From Prochlorococcus sp. AG-355-J23 (GTDB taxonomy: Bacteria; Cyanobacteriota; Cyanobacteriia; PCC-6307; Cyanobiaceae): DNA of 64,000 nt. The DNA is taken from assembly GCA_003278705.1 (NCBI GenBank), contig QCDR01000005.1, positions 18,794-82,793 on the forward strand, in the 5' to 3' direction. Below are positions 43,410 through 55,199 of the stretch, piece by piece. A program made the translations under genes and the position numbers. The notes under the pieces are model-generated. The model was not told the DNA's origin. It saw only the letters and a program-made list of their open reading frames with translations, and ran no database searches. Numbering within the stretch: position 1 is the first letter of the stretch; every line of letters starts with the position of its first letter.

Positions 43410-45185
43410 CTAATAGTGATTAGCAACTTTTCTGTGATGAACTGCTGTCTTACATGATAAGTCAGAAACATTACCATTTTCAACAATTCCGTAAATTATC
43501 CAATGGTCTGGAGTCTCCAGTCTTGAACTGACTTTACAATCTAAAAAGGCGAGTGAATCTGAGAGAACAGGTCCTCCTTCAGCGATGTTGCTAATTACAT
43601 CTACATCCGCAAATCTATCAGCTCCAGGGGCAAATCTTTTTAAAAAATGTCTGAACATTTTTTGATAGTTATCTTCTCTCAAGATATTCACAACAAAACC
43701 TTTACCAACTTGCATATATGATTCAATAGCTCTATCTTTTGCTACTGCAACTGTAATACCTGGTGGAGAAAAGCTTGCTTGACTAACCCAACTTGCGACC
43801 ATTGCACTTTGTCTAAATGTCGAACCTTCCCCTTGACTAGCTGTTACTACATATAATCCTCCACTTAATCTACCTAACGCTTTATCTAAATTTGAATCAA
43901 GGCTCTTCATAGAGGCAATATTCTTCTTTTTATTGATCAATTGACCCAAATCAGTTCCAGCTTCTTCGAATTGTTGATAAACAATCGGATCTGGAATATT
44001 TTTAACTCTTAATGGAGAGAAAGCTTCTTTTTGACCAAGTTCTCTTAATTTATTTGCTAAGGAATCTATAGGTTCATCATTTCCACCAAATGCATCATAA
44101 ACTGCAGTAAATTGTTTTGGCTTTAGTGCTGCAAATAAAGTACCGAGAGATTCTTTTAATTCATTATCTGAGTCTACAGGCCATGTGGGAATGACTACTG
44201 CTTTTGATTCGGAAATTAAACTTGTTAATTCTTGCGGGTCAGAAGATCTTAGATCAATTAACTGAACCTGAGCATCTGCTTTGCTTATTCCATGAGATAT
44301 CGCTTGACTGAGTCGATCACAATAACCATAGTCGCTTATGTAGCAGACTGACACAAAATCATTGCCTTTGCTTTTATTGCTACTCCATTCAAGATATTTT
44401 CCTTTCCAAAAATTGACCTGATTATGGAGCAAAGGCCCATGACCCACAGCTATTGTTTTTAATTCAGGTAGCTTATCTATTCTTTTAATTGCCTGCATAA
44501 CGCTTCTAGCGTTTGGACCCATAAGGCAATCGTAATAAAAACGGAAATCATCGTATATTTCTTTTTGATCAGTGTCAAAAAATTCGTCAGAACAATAATG
44601 TAGTCCAAAAGCATCGCATGTATAGAGAACATTTGTGCTGTGATCATATGAAAATATGGTATCTGGCCAATGCAAATTTGGTGCACTTATGAATTCAATA
44701 TTATGTTCTAAACCACTATTAGGATTAGTTCCGAGATTTAAAAACTCTCCGCTCTTAACCTCTAGACTTTTAAAGGGAATATGTATTTGGTCTTCAATAA
44801 ATTTAAGTGCTAATTTTGATCCAACTACTGTGATATTTTGGTTTAATTCTAAAAGATTACCTATTAAACCAGAATGATCAGGTTCTGTATGGCTAGTAAT
44901 TAGATAATCAACTTCTTGCGGATTCACCTTTTTCAGTAATTCTTCAAACCATAATTCTTCAAACTTTGCGTGACTAGTATCAATGATTGCTAGTTTCTCG
45001 CCTTTAATAATAAAACTATTGTAAGTAGTTCCATTTCTTAAACCAAATTCAATATCAAATCTACTGCGATCCCAATCCAAAGATCTTATGGCACAAGAGT
45101 CATCAGCAAAGTTTTGAGATTGAACCGTCAACTTGTTATTAGTTTGTGCCAATTTAGAATTACTTGTCTGGGCAGAGGCTATCAT
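43410..45185 (-). CDS. Flavodiiron protein (Flv), paralogue with intact HxExDH-type ligands
   Basis: YLITSHTEPDHSGLIGNLL (diiron site), flavodoxin and flavin-reductase domains. Confidence 0.92.
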   Translation of the reverse strand: MIASAQTSNSKLAQTNNKLTVQSQNFADDSCAIRSLDWDRSRFDIEFGLRNGTTYNSFIIKGEKLAIIDTSHAKFEELWFEELLKKVNPQEVDYLITSHTEPDHSGLIGNLLELNQNITVVGSKLALKFIEDQIHIPFKSLEVKSGEFLNLGTNPNSGLEHNIEFISAPNLHWPDTIFSYDHSTNVLYTCDAFGLHYCSDEFFDTDQKEIYDDFRFYYDCLMGPNARSVMQAIKRIDKLPELKTIAVGHGPLLHNQVNFWKGKYLEWSSNKSKGNDFVSVCYISDYGYCDRLSQAISHGISKADAQVQLIDLRSSDPQELTSLISESKAVVIPTWPVDSDNELKESLGTLFAALKPKQFTAVYDAFGGNDEPIDSLANKLRELGQKEAFSPLRVKNIPDPIVYQQFEEAGTDLGQLINKKKNIASMKSLDSNLDKALGRLSGGLYVVTASQGEGSTFRQSAMVASWVSQASFSPPGITVAVAKDRAIESYMQVGKGFVVNILREDNYQKMFRHFLKRFAPGADRFADVDVISNIAEGGPVLSDSLAFLDCKVSSRLETPDHWIIYGIVENGNVSDLSCKTAVHHRKVANHY

Positions 45186-45304
45186 AGAATAATTAGCTAT
45201 ATAAATTAACTTTAGTTATATAGAATATAAATTCGCGTGATTATCTTTGCGAAATAACCGAAATTACGCTTTTCTTTAATTTTTAATCTTCTTATTCTGG
45301 ATAA

Positions 45305-47965
45305 ATGACATCTCAATTAATTAAAAAAATAGTTACTGGAGATGAGATAAGAAATGCTTTTTTAAAATTTTACAGTGAAAAATTACATAAAATCATTCCA
45401 AGTGCATCTTTGATTCCAGATGACCCTACGGTTATGCTCACAATTGCTGGAATGCTACCTTTTAAACCAGTTTTTTTAGGTTTAAAAGAAAGACCATCAA
45501 AAAGGGCTACATCTAGCCAAAAGTGCATCAGAACAAACGATATAGAAAACGTTGGAGTTACAGCTAGACACCACACTTTTTTTGAAATGCTTGGTAATTT
45601 CTCTTTTGGAGATTATTTTAAACGAGAGGCTATTCAATGGGCTTGGGAATTAGTTACTAATATTTATCAACTTTCTGTTGAAAATATAATTGTGAGTGTT
45701 TTTCACGAAGACGAAGAGTCTGCAAAAATTTGGAGAGATGAAATTGGTATTCATCCAGATAGGATAGTCAAACTAGGTGAGGAAGATAATTTTTGGTCAT
45801 CTGGCAAAACAGGTCCATGTGGACCTTGTTCAGAACTTTATTATGATTTTCATCCTGAAAAGGGTCTGCAGAATATTGATTTAGAAGATGGAGATCGTTT
45901 TATTGAATTTTATAATCTTGTTTTTATGCAATATAATCGTGATCCTAATGGAAAATTGACAGATTTAAAATTTAAAAATATTGATACAGGAATGGGTCTT
46001 GAAAGGATGGCTCAAATACTACAAAAAAAGCAAAATAATTATGAGACAGATTTGATTTTTCCTATTATTCAAAAAATTTGTGAGATTGCAAATATTGATT
46101 ATTTTTCTTCAGATGATAAAAACAAAATTTCTTTAAAAATTATTGGTGATCATACAAGAGCTGTTATTCATTTGATTTCTGATGGAGTATCAGCAAGTAA
46201 TCTCGGTAGGGGATATATATTAAGAAGGCTTATTAGAAGAATGGTCAGACATGGCAGATTATTAGGTATAACAAATGAATTTTTACCTCATATTGCTACT
46301 GTCGGAATTAACTTAATGCAAAATAATTATCCTGATTTAAAAAATAATAATGATTTAATTTTGAATGAGATAAAAATTGAAGAAATAAGATTTAGGGAAA
46401 CTCTTGAAAGAGGAGAGAAATTGCTAGATGAGTTAATTTCTTCAGGGCAGAAATTAATTTCTGGTTTTAAAGCTTTTGAACTTTATGATACTTATGGATT
46501 TCCTCTAGAACTTACTGTAGAAATTGCTGAAGAACATAGTATCAGTGTAGATGTAAAAGGTTTTGAAGAAGAAATGAATGTACAAAAAGAGAGAGCTAAA
46601 GCTGCTTCAAGTAATATTGATTTGACATTAGAGGGATCATTAGAGCGAGAAATAGATGTTTTTAACAAAACTGTCTTTAATGGTTATGAGTCACTCCTTT
46701 CGGAAGCTGAAGTAAAGGGTATATTCTTGGATTCAACATTGGTTAAGGAAGCAAGTGAAGGTCAGAAAGTTTTAATTGTTCTTGATCAGACAACTTTTTA
46801 TGGAGAATCTGGCGGGCAAGTTGGTGATATTGGAACGATATTTTCAAACGATGTTGAGGTCTTGGTTGATAATGTCATGCGAAAGAAAAATGTTTTTTTA
46901 CATTATGGAATGATCAAAAGAGGAAAATTAACTATTGGACAAAAAGTTAAGACTAATGTTAGCTCCTCTAAAAGAGCTAAGGCTGCTGCAAATCATACAG
47001 CTACTCATTTATTACAATCTGCACTTAAATCAGTTATTAATGAAAGTGTTGGACAAAAAGGTTCATTAGTAGCCTTTAATAAATTACGATTTGATTTTAA
47101 TTCCTCTAATCCTATTTCTAAAGATCAAATTTCTAAGATTGAGACTTTAGTGAACTCTTGGATTATGGAAAATCATGCCCTAGAAATAAAAAATATGTCT
47201 AAGAGTGAGGCTCTTGAAAAGGGTGCAGTCGCCATGTTTGGAGAAAAATATGATGATGTAGTGCGCGTTGTTAATGTACCAGGAGTTTCAATGGAACTTT
47301 GTGGTGGCACACATGTTAAAACTACATCCGAATTAGGTTCTTTCAAAATAATTAGTGAGGAAGGAATCTCAGCTGGAGTCAGAAGAATCGAAGCATTATC
47401 AGGCCAATCAGCATTAGACTATTTCAGTGATAGAAATGCATTAGTAAACCAACTAAGTGATTTGTTAAAAGCAAATCCTAATCAACTTTTTGAAAGGGTT
47501 AATAATTTGCAAGCAGAGCTTATTAATAAGAATAAAGAGATACAAAAAATGAAAGATGAAATTGCATATTTTAAATACTCTTCTATAAAATCATCCGCAG
47601 AAATAGTAAATTCTTTTTCAATTTTAGTAAATCAGATTGATGGCTTAGATGGGAATTCATTGCAATCTGCAGCACTTAATTTAACTTCTCATTTGGGAAA
47701 TAAAGCAATAGTGATTCTTGGGGGAATACCAAATCCAGAAAATAGAAAGTTGTTATTTGTAGTTTCTTTAGGTGATGAAGCAGTAAAAATAGGCTTGCAT
47801 GCAGGTAAATTAATTAATGAGATTGCAAGAATTTGTTCGGGAGGTGGAGGAGGAAAGCCTAACTTTGCTCAAGCAGGTGCTAAAGATATTGATAAGTTAA
47901 GTGATGCTTTAGATTATGCTAAAAATTATTTGCAAAAAACATTAGTTAGTCATTCTGATAAATAA
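45305..47965 (+). CDS. alaS: Alanyl-tRNA synthetase
   Basis: 886 aa; [64 protein letters not shown]. Confidence 0.98.
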   Translation: MTSQLIKKIVTGDEIRNAFLKFYSEKLHKIIPSASLIPDDPTVMLTIAGMLPFKPVFLGLKERPSKRATSSQKCIRTNDIENVGVTARHHTFFEMLGNFSFGDYFKREAIQWAWELVTNIYQLSVENIIVSVFHEDEESAKIWRDEIGIHPDRIVKLGEEDNFWSSGKTGPCGPCSELYYDFHPEKGLQNIDLEDGDRFIEFYNLVFMQYNRDPNGKLTDLKFKNIDTGMGLERMAQILQKKQNNYETDLIFPIIQKICEIANIDYFSSDDKNKISLKIIGDHTRAVIHLISDGVSASNLGRGYILRRLIRRMVRHGRLLGITNEFLPHIATVGINLMQNNYPDLKNNNDLILNEIKIEEIRFRETLERGEKLLDELISSGQKLISGFKAFELYDTYGFPLELTVEIAEEHSISVDVKGFEEEMNVQKERAKAASSNIDLTLEGSLEREIDVFNKTVFNGYESLLSEAEVKGIFLDSTLVKEASEGQKVLIVLDQTTFYGESGGQVGDIGTIFSNDVEVLVDNVMRKKNVFLHYGMIKRGKLTIGQKVKTNVSSSKRAKAAANHTATHLLQSALKSVINESVGQKGSLVAFNKLRFDFNSSNPISKDQISKIETLVNSWIMENHALEIKNMSKSEALEKGAVAMFGEKYDDVVRVVNVPGVSMELCGGTHVKTTSELGSFKIISEEGISAGVRRIEALSGQSALDYFSDRNALVNQLSDLLKANPNQLFERVNNLQAELINKNKEIQKMKDEIAYFKYSSIKSSAEIVNSFSILVNQIDGLDGNSLQSAALNLTSHLGNKAIVILGGIPNPENRKLLFVVSLGDEAVKIGLHAGKLINEIARICSGGGGGKPNFAQAGAKDIDKLSDALDYAKNYLQKTLVSHSDK

Positions 47966-49896
47966 CTACTTTTTCTGAGACTAATTTCGATTTGATCCAT
48001 TAATTTCCTTGCTTCTTTAATAGTTAATTTTTTTTGATCAATTGCTGATTCAGTATTAATTCTTATAGATTCAACCAAAGAAGCTGAACTGTAATCTAAT
48101 AATTGTAAAATTTCAGATTTACTGTCCTCTTTAATAATATTTCTGACCTTATATGAATTATCTTGATTTATGTCTATATGAACAACGTTGGTACTGCCAA
48201 ATAAATTGTGTAAGTTTCCTAATGCTTCTTGATAGGCTCCAGTCATAAAAATTCCAATTAGGTAATCTTTATCTTCTTCTGGCTTATGTAAATTCAGTAG
48301 TGATTTAGTTTTTCCATTATCAATAAAATTATTTAGTTTCCCATCTGAATCACAAGTTAAATCTGCAAAGTTGCCTTTGCAGAACGGCTCCTCTAAGTGC
48401 CTATGTATTGGTACTATTGGAAAAATCTGATTTATTGCCCAGCTATCAGGAATAGATTTAAATATAGATAAATTTGCATAATAAGTTGATGCAAGAGTTT
48501 CTGTAATTTCAGATAAATCAGGGTGATTGATTTCATCATTATTCAGGTTATCAGAAATTTCTTTTGCGCAAGCCCAAGTAAGTTCTTCGGCATAAGCTCT
48601 TTCTGCCAAACTTAAAAATCCTAATCTAAAAGCGACTAAGCAATCTTCTTTAAACTTTTTTGCATCATTCCATAGTTCAATTATTTGAGATAAATTGATT
48701 TTTTTATTTTTAAGTTTTTTTAATTCATAGAAAGTATCAAGTAAATTTGAAATTATTAATTGTTGATTTTTTTTATCAAAAATTTGTAGTTTGGAACTGA
48801 CATGACTTGTTCCTAAGACATTAAAAATTAAAACTGAACAATGACTAATTATTGCTCTTCCACTTTCTGAGATTATGGTTGGATGCTTGATATTATTTAA
48901 TTCACATGAATCCTTAATAGTTGCAATTACATCGTTAGCATAATTTTGGAGAGAATAATTGGTAGAAGTGTTGGAGGAGGTTTTAGTTCCATCAAAATCT
49001 ATTCCTAATCCACCCCCAACGTCGATATATTGCATTGGGGCTCCTAGTTTGCATAGTTCAACATATATTTGACTCGCTTCTTGTAATGCGTCTTTGATCA
49101 CAGCAATATCACTTATTTGACTGCCTATATGAAAATGGAGCAATTTCATTTCGTTGATAAGATTTGCTTCTTTTAGTTCTTTTATTGTCAACATAATTTC
49201 TGGGATTGATAATCCAAATTTGGAATTATCTCCAATAGATTTACCCCACCTACCACTACTTTTACTTGATAACTTTGCTCTAATTCCTATCAATGGAGTC
49301 GCGTTAAGTTCTTGAACTGCTTGAATAATTCTTTTTACCTCATCTCGTTGTTCAATAACTATTATTGGATTTTTGCCGAGTTTTCTGGCCAAAGTAGCAA
49401 TCTCAATATATTTTTTATCTTTATATCCGTTGCATATTAGTAATGAATTTTGGTTTTCAAGAAGTGCAAGGCCAATTAATAGTTCTGATTTACTTCCTAC
49501 TTCTAAACCAAAATTCCATTGGCTACCAAACTCTATTATCTTTTCTAGGACATTTTTCTGTTGATTACATTTGACAGGAAAAACGCCTTGATAAATGTTC
49601 TTATATTTATAGGTTTTTATTGCTTTTAAAAAAGAGTCATGTAATGCATTTATTCGGTCTTTCAAGATATCATTAAATCTTATGATTAATGGAGGATTTA
49701 TTTCTCTACTCTTAAGTTCTTTGACAAGCTTAAAAAGATCAATCTTATTTTCAGATTTTATATCTTTAGTTATTGATATATTTCCTTTGGAATTTATAGA
49801 AAAATATTTATCTCCCCATTTGTCTATGCTATAAGTCGAAATACTATCTTCAATAGTCCAAATATTCTTGAATTTTTTCGGCTCAAAATTGGTCAA
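47950..49896 (-). CDS. speA: Biosynthetic arginine decarboxylase
   Basis: [44 protein letters not shown]. Confidence 0.95.
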   Translation of the reverse strand: MTNFEPKKFKNIWTIEDSISTYSIDKWGDKYFSINSKGNISITKDIKSENKIDLFKLVKELKSREINPPLIIRFNDILKDRINALHDSFLKAIKTYKYKNIYQGVFPVKCNQQKNVLEKIIEFGSQWNFGLEVGSKSELLIGLALLENQNSLLICNGYKDKKYIEIATLARKLGKNPIIVIEQRDEVKRIIQAVQELNATPLIGIRAKLSSKSSGRWGKSIGDNSKFGLSIPEIMLTIKELKEANLINEMKLLHFHIGSQISDIAVIKDALQEASQIYVELCKLGAPMQYIDVGGGLGIDFDGTKTSSNTSTNYSLQNYANDVIATIKDSCELNNIKHPTIISESGRAIISHCSVLIFNVLGTSHVSSKLQIFDKKNQQLIISNLLDTFYELKKLKNKKINLSQIIELWNDAKKFKEDCLVAFRLGFLSLAERAYAEELTWACAKEISDNLNNDEINHPDLSEITETLASTYYANLSIFKSIPDSWAINQIFPIVPIHRHLEEPFCKGNFADLTCDSDGKLNNFIDNGKTKSLLNLHKPEEDKDYLIGIFMTGAYQEALGNLHNLFGSTNVVHIDINQDNSYKVRNIIKEDSKSEILQLLDYSSASLVESIRINTESAIDQKKLTIKEARKLMDQIEISLRKSSYLSE

Positions 49897-50018
49897 TTTA
49901 TGTCTTAGTGATTAATAAATGTTTTTGAAAATAACTCAAAACAATATCTTTTATTTTAATGATTACTTGCCAAGTTACCACCCAAAAGTTGAATATACAT
50001 AGAGTGATTATTAACTAA

Positions 50019-50477
50019 ATGACCAAAGAGAGAACCTTTATTGCAATTAAACCAGATGGAGTTCAAAGAGGATATGTTTCTGAGATTATTGGCAGATTTG
50101 AAAAAAAAGGATTTAAATTGGTTGGATTAAAGCAATTAATTCCTTCAAAAGAACTTGCTCAAAATCATTATGGAGTACATAGAGAAAGACCCTTTTTTGG
50201 TGATTTAGTAGACTTTATTTCAAGTGGTCCTGTTGTAGCAATGGTGTGGGAAGGCGAAGGAGTTATTTTGAGTGCTAGAAAACTAATAGGTGCAACAAAA
50301 CCTCTGGAAGCAGAGCCTGGAACAATTAGAGGTGATTTAGCTATTGATATTGGGAGGAATATTATTCATGGTTCTGATGGAGAAGATACTGCAAAATTTG
50401 AAATTGATTTATGGTTTAACGACAAGGAATTATGTGAGTGGGAAACTTCTGATTCGAAATGGCGATCTGAAAATTAA
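50019..50477 (+). CDS. ndk: Nucleoside diphosphate kinase
   Basis: [50 protein letters not shown]. Confidence 0.97.
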   Translation: MTKERTFIAIKPDGVQRGYVSEIIGRFEKKGFKLVGLKQLIPSKELAQNHYGVHRERPFFGDLVDFISSGPVVAMVWEGEGVILSARKLIGATKPLEAEPGTIRGDLAIDIGRNIIHGSDGEDTAKFEIDLWFNDKELCEWETSDSKWRSEN

Positions 50478-50480
50478 AAT

Positions 50481-51590
50481 TTAAATCGCAAATCTATCTA
50501 AACTAAATTTTTCTAAAAAGCTTTTCTCTATTTCTTTGAGATTTTTATTTTGAACTATTTTCAAAAGAAGATCACTTGTTATTGCAGAAAATAAAACTCC
50601 ATTTCTGTAATGTCCTGTAGCTATATAAAGATTTTCAATTTTTGATTTTCCAATTATTGGTTTTAGATCTGGTGTGCAAGGTCTAAAGCCCCACCAATGT
50701 TCCATTTGTGGCCAATTAATAGCTTCTGGTAATAAAGAGCGAATGCCTTCTTGCAGTTGTTTTATTCCATTAGGAGTATTACCTTGATTAAATTTTGAAT
50801 CTTTTTCAACTGTCGCTCCAACTATAATAAGTCCATCATCACGGGGAACTAAATAAGTTTTTGGACCAAAAATAACCCTTTTCAAAAAATTTGTTGGACC
50901 TTGTATTGATAGCATTTGTCCCTTTACAGGAAAGACTGGAATCTTATTAAAAATTTTTTTACTCCACGCACCGCTGCATATAATTGCTTTTTCGCAGTTA
51001 ATTTTTTTTATTTCCCCAGTGGCACATAAAACTGTTGCACCTGTAATTTTGTTTTTTTCGAATGTCAAATCCTCTACTTCTGATCCCTCTTGAAATTCGA
51101 CTCCATTCAAGGAGCATGCTCTCTCAAGAGCACGCATCAGTTTTCTTCGGTTATCTATTTGACCATCTTGTTCAAAAAGTAAACCATGTTTCCAAATAGA
51201 ATTCATTCCATTGATTTCTGTTTGAAGATCTTTGTGATTTAAATATTTTCCATATTCATAAGTGGGAAACTCTTCAAGATCTTCTTTGTTTTTAAAAGGT
51301 ACTACTATGCCACATTTTTTTAAACCGCATTTAATATTACTATCTTGTTCAATACTTTGTATCCACTTTGGAATTAGATTTTGACTTTCTTGGCCAAATT
51401 TTAGTAATTCATCTTCGAGTCCTTCAGCATGAGTAGCTAACATTCCTGCAGCAACAAATCCAGCTGATTCATTTCTGTTTTTGCTTAAAACTAAAACTTT
51501 GAAGTTATTTCTAGAAAATTCATAAGCAATAGATAAACCTAAAAGTCCACCTCCAATGATTAATATTGAATTTTTGGTTTCTTGTGCCAT
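50481..51590 (-). CDS. FAD-dependent amine/glycine oxidase (ThiO-like)
   Basis: SILIIGGGLLGLSIAYEFSRNNFKVLVL; WWGFRPCTPDLKPIIG; ATGHYRNGVLFSAIT. Confidence 0.82.
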   Translation of the reverse strand: MAQETKNSILIIGGGLLGLSIAYEFSRNNFKVLVLSKNRNESAGFVAAGMLATHAEGLEDELLKFGQESQNLIPKWIQSIEQDSNIKCGLKKCGIVVPFKNKEDLEEFPTYEYGKYLNHKDLQTEINGMNSIWKHGLLFEQDGQIDNRRKLMRALERACSLNGVEFQEGSEVEDLTFEKNKITGATVLCATGEIKKINCEKAIICSGAWSKKIFNKIPVFPVKGQMLSIQGPTNFLKRVIFGPKTYLVPRDDGLIIVGATVEKDSKFNQGNTPNGIKQLQEGIRSLLPEAINWPQMEHWWGFRPCTPDLKPIIGKSKIENLYIATGHYRNGVLFSAITSDLLLKIVQNKNLKEIEKSFLEKFSLDRFAI

Positions 51591-51669
51591 TTAAAAATTA
51601 ATATTTTTATTTGTGTTTTGGTCCTCTTTTCCTTTATATCCAATAGTATTAATAAAGAGACTTTTAATA

Positions 51670-53142
51670 ATGAACAATTTGGAATCTTGGGAAGCTGTGA
51701 TTGGTTTGGAAACTCATGTACAGCTTAATACGAAAAGTAAAATATTCACATCTGCGTCAACAGCTTTTGGTGATGCACCTAATACCCATATAGATCCTGT
51801 AGTTTGTGGTTTGCCAGGAACTCTTCCAGTTCTGAATGAAACTGTTCTTGAGTATGCTGTAAAAACTTCGTTAGCATTAAATTTAAATGTTGCAGAACAT
51901 TGTAAATTTGATAGAAAACAATATTTTTATCCTGATCTTCCTAAAAATTATCAAATTTCACAATTTGATGAGCCACTAGCTGAAAATGGTTGGTTAGAGG
52001 TTGAAATAATTGAAAAGGACAAAGAACCTTATATAAAAAAAATTGGTATAGAAAGGCTACATATCGAAGAAGACGCTGGAAAACTAGTCCATTCAGGAAG
52101 TGATAGATTAGCTGGCTCTAAGTATTCTTTAGTAGATTACAATCGTGCCGGAATAGCATTGTGTGAGATTGTAAGTAAACCAGATATTAGATCAGGTAAA
52201 GAGGCATCTGAATATGCTTCAGAGATTAGAAGAACAGTTAGATATCTAGGGGTATCAGACGGAAATATGCAAGAGGGTTCATTACGCTGCGATGTCAATA
52301 TTTCAGTTAGAAAAGGACCTAATGCTCCATTTGGTACCAAAGTGGAAATAAAAAATATGAATTCATTTTCTGCAATTCAAAAGGCTTGTGATTATGAAAT
52401 AGACAGACAAATAGAAGTTTATGAAAATGGAGGAAAAATTTTCCAAGAAACAAGGTTATGGGATGAAGCTAAGCAATTAACCAAAAGTATGAGATTAAAA
52501 GAAGGTAGCAGTGACTATAGATATTTTCCTGATCCTGACTTAGGTCCAATTGAAATAACAAAAGCCCAACAAGAAATATGGTTTAAAGAACTACCAGAAT
52601 TACCTTCAAAGAAAAGATATAAATACGTAAGTCAATTTGGGTTGTCTGCATATGATGCAAGGGTAATTTCTGATGAAATAAGCATGGCAAACTTTTTTGA
52701 AGAAACAGTAGCAAATGGTGCTGAGGTTAAACTAGCTTCAAATTGGGTAACAAGTGATATTATGGGCTATTTAAAATCAAACAAACTAAGTTTTAGTGAA
52801 TTAAAGCTTAGTCCTGAAAATCTTGCTGAAATGATTAACATGATTTCAAAAAATATAATTAGTGGAAAAATTGCAAAAGAAATTTTACCTGAACTTATTC
52901 AAAAAAATATTTCCCCGAAAAAATTAGTTGAAGAAAAAGGGTTGGCAATGATATCTGATTCTTCAAGTATTTCACCAATAATTGATGAACTTATAAATGA
53001 ACATCCAAATGAAGTTCAAGCATTTAAAAATGGCAAAACTAAGTTACTTGGTTTTTTTGTTGGTCAACTTATGAAAAGAACAAAAGGTAAAGCAGACCCT
53101 AAACTTGCAAATAAACTTCTTATGGAAAAATTAAATAGCTAA
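51670..53142 (+). CDS. gatB: Aspartyl/glutamyl-tRNA amidotransferase subunit B
   Basis: WEAVIGLETHVQLNTKSKIF...; ATG at 51670 preferred to the track start at 51613. Confidence 0.96.
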   Translation: MNNLESWEAVIGLETHVQLNTKSKIFTSASTAFGDAPNTHIDPVVCGLPGTLPVLNETVLEYAVKTSLALNLNVAEHCKFDRKQYFYPDLPKNYQISQFDEPLAENGWLEVEIIEKDKEPYIKKIGIERLHIEEDAGKLVHSGSDRLAGSKYSLVDYNRAGIALCEIVSKPDIRSGKEASEYASEIRRTVRYLGVSDGNMQEGSLRCDVNISVRKGPNAPFGTKVEIKNMNSFSAIQKACDYEIDRQIEVYENGGKIFQETRLWDEAKQLTKSMRLKEGSSDYRYFPDPDLGPIEITKAQQEIWFKELPELPSKKRYKYVSQFGLSAYDARVISDEISMANFFEETVANGAEVKLASNWVTSDIMGYLKSNKLSFSELKLSPENLAEMINMISKNIISGKIAKEILPELIQKNISPKKLVEEKGLAMISDSSSISPIIDELINEHPNEVQAFKNGKTKLLGFFVGQLMKRTKGKADPKLANKLLMEKLNS

Positions 53143-53145
53143 ATC

Positions 53146-53763
53146 TTAAAGAAGCTTTTTTATCGTATTGATCCATTTATTTTGATCATCCGAATTCTCT
53201 AAAATAATATCTGAGAATTTTCTTTTTTCTTCAAAACTTAATTGAAAATTTATCAATTCATATGCTTCTTTTTCGCTAATTTTATCTCTTGTGATAAGTC
53301 TGTTTTTTTGTATTTCTTTAGGACATTTAACTAACCATATTTCAGTGCAAATATCTTCAAATTTTGCTTCAAACAATAATGGAATAACCAATACTATAGT
53401 TTGATTATTTCTGTATTGACTGCATTCTTCTATCATTCTTTCTTTAATTAAAGGGTGAAGTAGTTTTTCAATCCATTCCTTGCTTTCTGAATGTTTAAAA
53501 ATAATGTTCCTTAAAATTTTTCTGTTTATTTCCCTTTCTGAATTGCTTTTATTATCAATAATTTTATTTCCAAAATAATCTAAAATTTTCTTATATCCAT
53601 ATGTGTTTGGTTTGATTAATTCTCTTGAAAAATGATCTGCATCTAATATTGGTATGTTTTTATGTTTTCTTATGTAATTAGTTATAGTTGTCTTCCCACT
53701 TGCAATACCTCCTGTTAAACCAATCCTTCTTTGGTTGTTTTTTAATTTTTGAAGAATATCCAT
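53146..53763 (-). CDS. coaE: Dephospho-CoA kinase
   Basis: RRIGLTGGIASGKTTITNYI, DADHFSRELI, PLLFEAKFEDICTEIWLV. Confidence 0.94.
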   Translation of the reverse strand: MDILQKLKNNQRRIGLTGGIASGKTTITNYIRKHKNIPILDADHFSRELIKPNTYGYKKILDYFGNKIIDNKSNSEREINRKILRNIIFKHSESKEWIEKLLHPLIKERMIEECSQYRNNQTIVLVIPLLFEAKFEDICTEIWLVKCPKEIQKNRLITRDKISEKEAYELINFQLSFEEKRKFSDIILENSDDQNKWINTIKKLL

Positions 53764-53839
53764 ATAATTAATAATAATCTAATTACTTAGTTTCTTTAGT
53801 TTTAAAGAGTAGTTAGTATGAATTAAAATACCAAAAAGT

Positions 53840-55078
53840 TTGAGCCAGTTAGATTCCAATTGGTCGTTTGTTGATGACAGTAAGGTAACACCCAAGGGGT
53901 TTCTTTTTGCTGGGATATCTGCTGGTTTAAAAGCTTCTAATAAAAAAGATTTAGCACTAATACTCGCTCCAGAAGGAAGTATTTTTAGTGGAATGTTTAC
54001 CCAGTCAATTGTTCGAGCTTCTTGTGTGGATATTTGTGAGGAAAGGATTAAAACAACTTCAGGTTTTGTAAGAGCAATATTAATTAATTCTGGTCAAGCA
54101 AATGCATGTACAGGCAATCTTGGCATTCAACATTTTCAAATTGCTACAGGAAAGATTGCGGAACTTTTAGGAATAAAAGAAGAAGAAGTTTTAATGTGCT
54201 CAACTGGTGTAATTGGTGTCCCAATACAAATAAATGATTTAGTAAAAAATTTACCGAATTTAGTTAGTGATTTAAAGGGTAATAATTTTGCAAATGCAGC
54301 AGAAGCAATTTTAACTACTGATTTGACTTTGAAAAAAGTGTCAATAGAGACGATTATTCAAGGTAGAAAAATAAAAATAGCAGGATTTGCAAAAGGTTCA
54401 GGAATGATTTACCCCAACATGGCTACAATGCTTGCTTTTCTAACCTGTGATGTGGGTATTCAAAAAGAAGAATGGGACAACATGATTGCTATTGCGGTTC
54501 AAAAATCTTTTAATGCAATATCAGTTGATGGAGAGACAAGCACAAATGATTCTTTTGTTGGAATAAATGCAGGAGAGAAAATTGAAAAAAGGTTTTTTCC
54601 AATTATCCAACAAGGGATTGATATTGTATGTCAGAACTTGGCAAAAAATATTGCAAGGGATGGAGAGGGAGCAAATTGTTTATTAGAAGTTTTGGTTCAA
54701 GGAGCAAAAAATACAGATGATGCAATTATGATCGCGAAATCTATTTGTAATTCTGCTTTGGTAAAAACTGCGATACATGGTTGTGATCCAAATTGGGGAC
54801 GAATCATTTCTGCTGCAGGTAATTCTGGAGTTAAATTTAATTTAAATGACGTTGACTTGTATATAGGAAACGCCCACATTTTGGAAAAAGGCAAGTTAAA
54901 TAAATATGATCCACAAAAAGTCACAGACTATATTAAGTCCAGAATGAAAGGTAGATATTTGGTAGATGATATTGTAAAAATTATGATTAATCTAAATTCA
55001 GGCGAATCGAAAGGCACAGCTTGGGGGTGCGATCTTTCTAAAAAATATGTTGAAATAAATAGCGAATATACTACATAA
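53840..55078 (+). CDS. argJ: Bifunctional ornithine acetyltransferase/N-acetylglutamate synthase
   Basis: INSGQANACTG, GSGMIYPNMATMLAFLTCD, CDPNWGRIISAAGNSG; C-terminus YVEINSEYTT. Confidence 0.96.
   Translation: MSQLDSNWSFVDDSKVTPKGFLFAGISAGLKASNKKDLALILAPEGSIFSGMFTQSIVRASCVDICEERIKTTSGFVRAILINSGQANACTGNLGIQHFQIATGKIAELLGIKEEEVLMCSTGVIGVPIQINDLVKNLPNLVSDLKGNNFANAAEAILTTDLTLKKVSIETIIQGRKIKIAGFAKGSGMIYPNMATMLAFLTCDVGIQKEEWDNMIAIAVQKSFNAISVDGETSTNDSFVGINAGEKIEKRFFPIIQQGIDIVCQNLAKNIARDGEGANCLLEVLVQGAKNTDDAIMIAKSICNSALVKTAIHGCDPNWGRIISAAGNSGVKFNLNDVDLYIGNAHILEKGKLNKYDPQKVTDYIKSRMKGRYLVDDIVKIMINLNSGESKGTAWGCDLSKKYVEINSEYTT
55046..55078 (+). repeat. att-like core, proximal copy (argJ 3' end)
   Basis: TAT GTT GAA ATA AAT AGC GAA TAT ACT ACA TAA; last 21 bp match 56361..56381 at 20/21. 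Confidence 0.9.
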
Positions 55079-55123
55079 TTGCAAATCCATTGCAGGGCAA
55101 CAGAAGTCAGGAACTATTAAAAA

Positions 55124-55145
55124 AATATGACACTAATATGACACT
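55124..55145 (+). repeat. Tandem 11-bp repeat pair (site A')
   Basis: aatatgacact|aatatgacact (perfect). Confidence 0.92.
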
Positions 55146-55199
55146 AAATTCTAATCTTATTGGTTGAAATTTCTTACACAGAAACTTATAGAAAATTTT

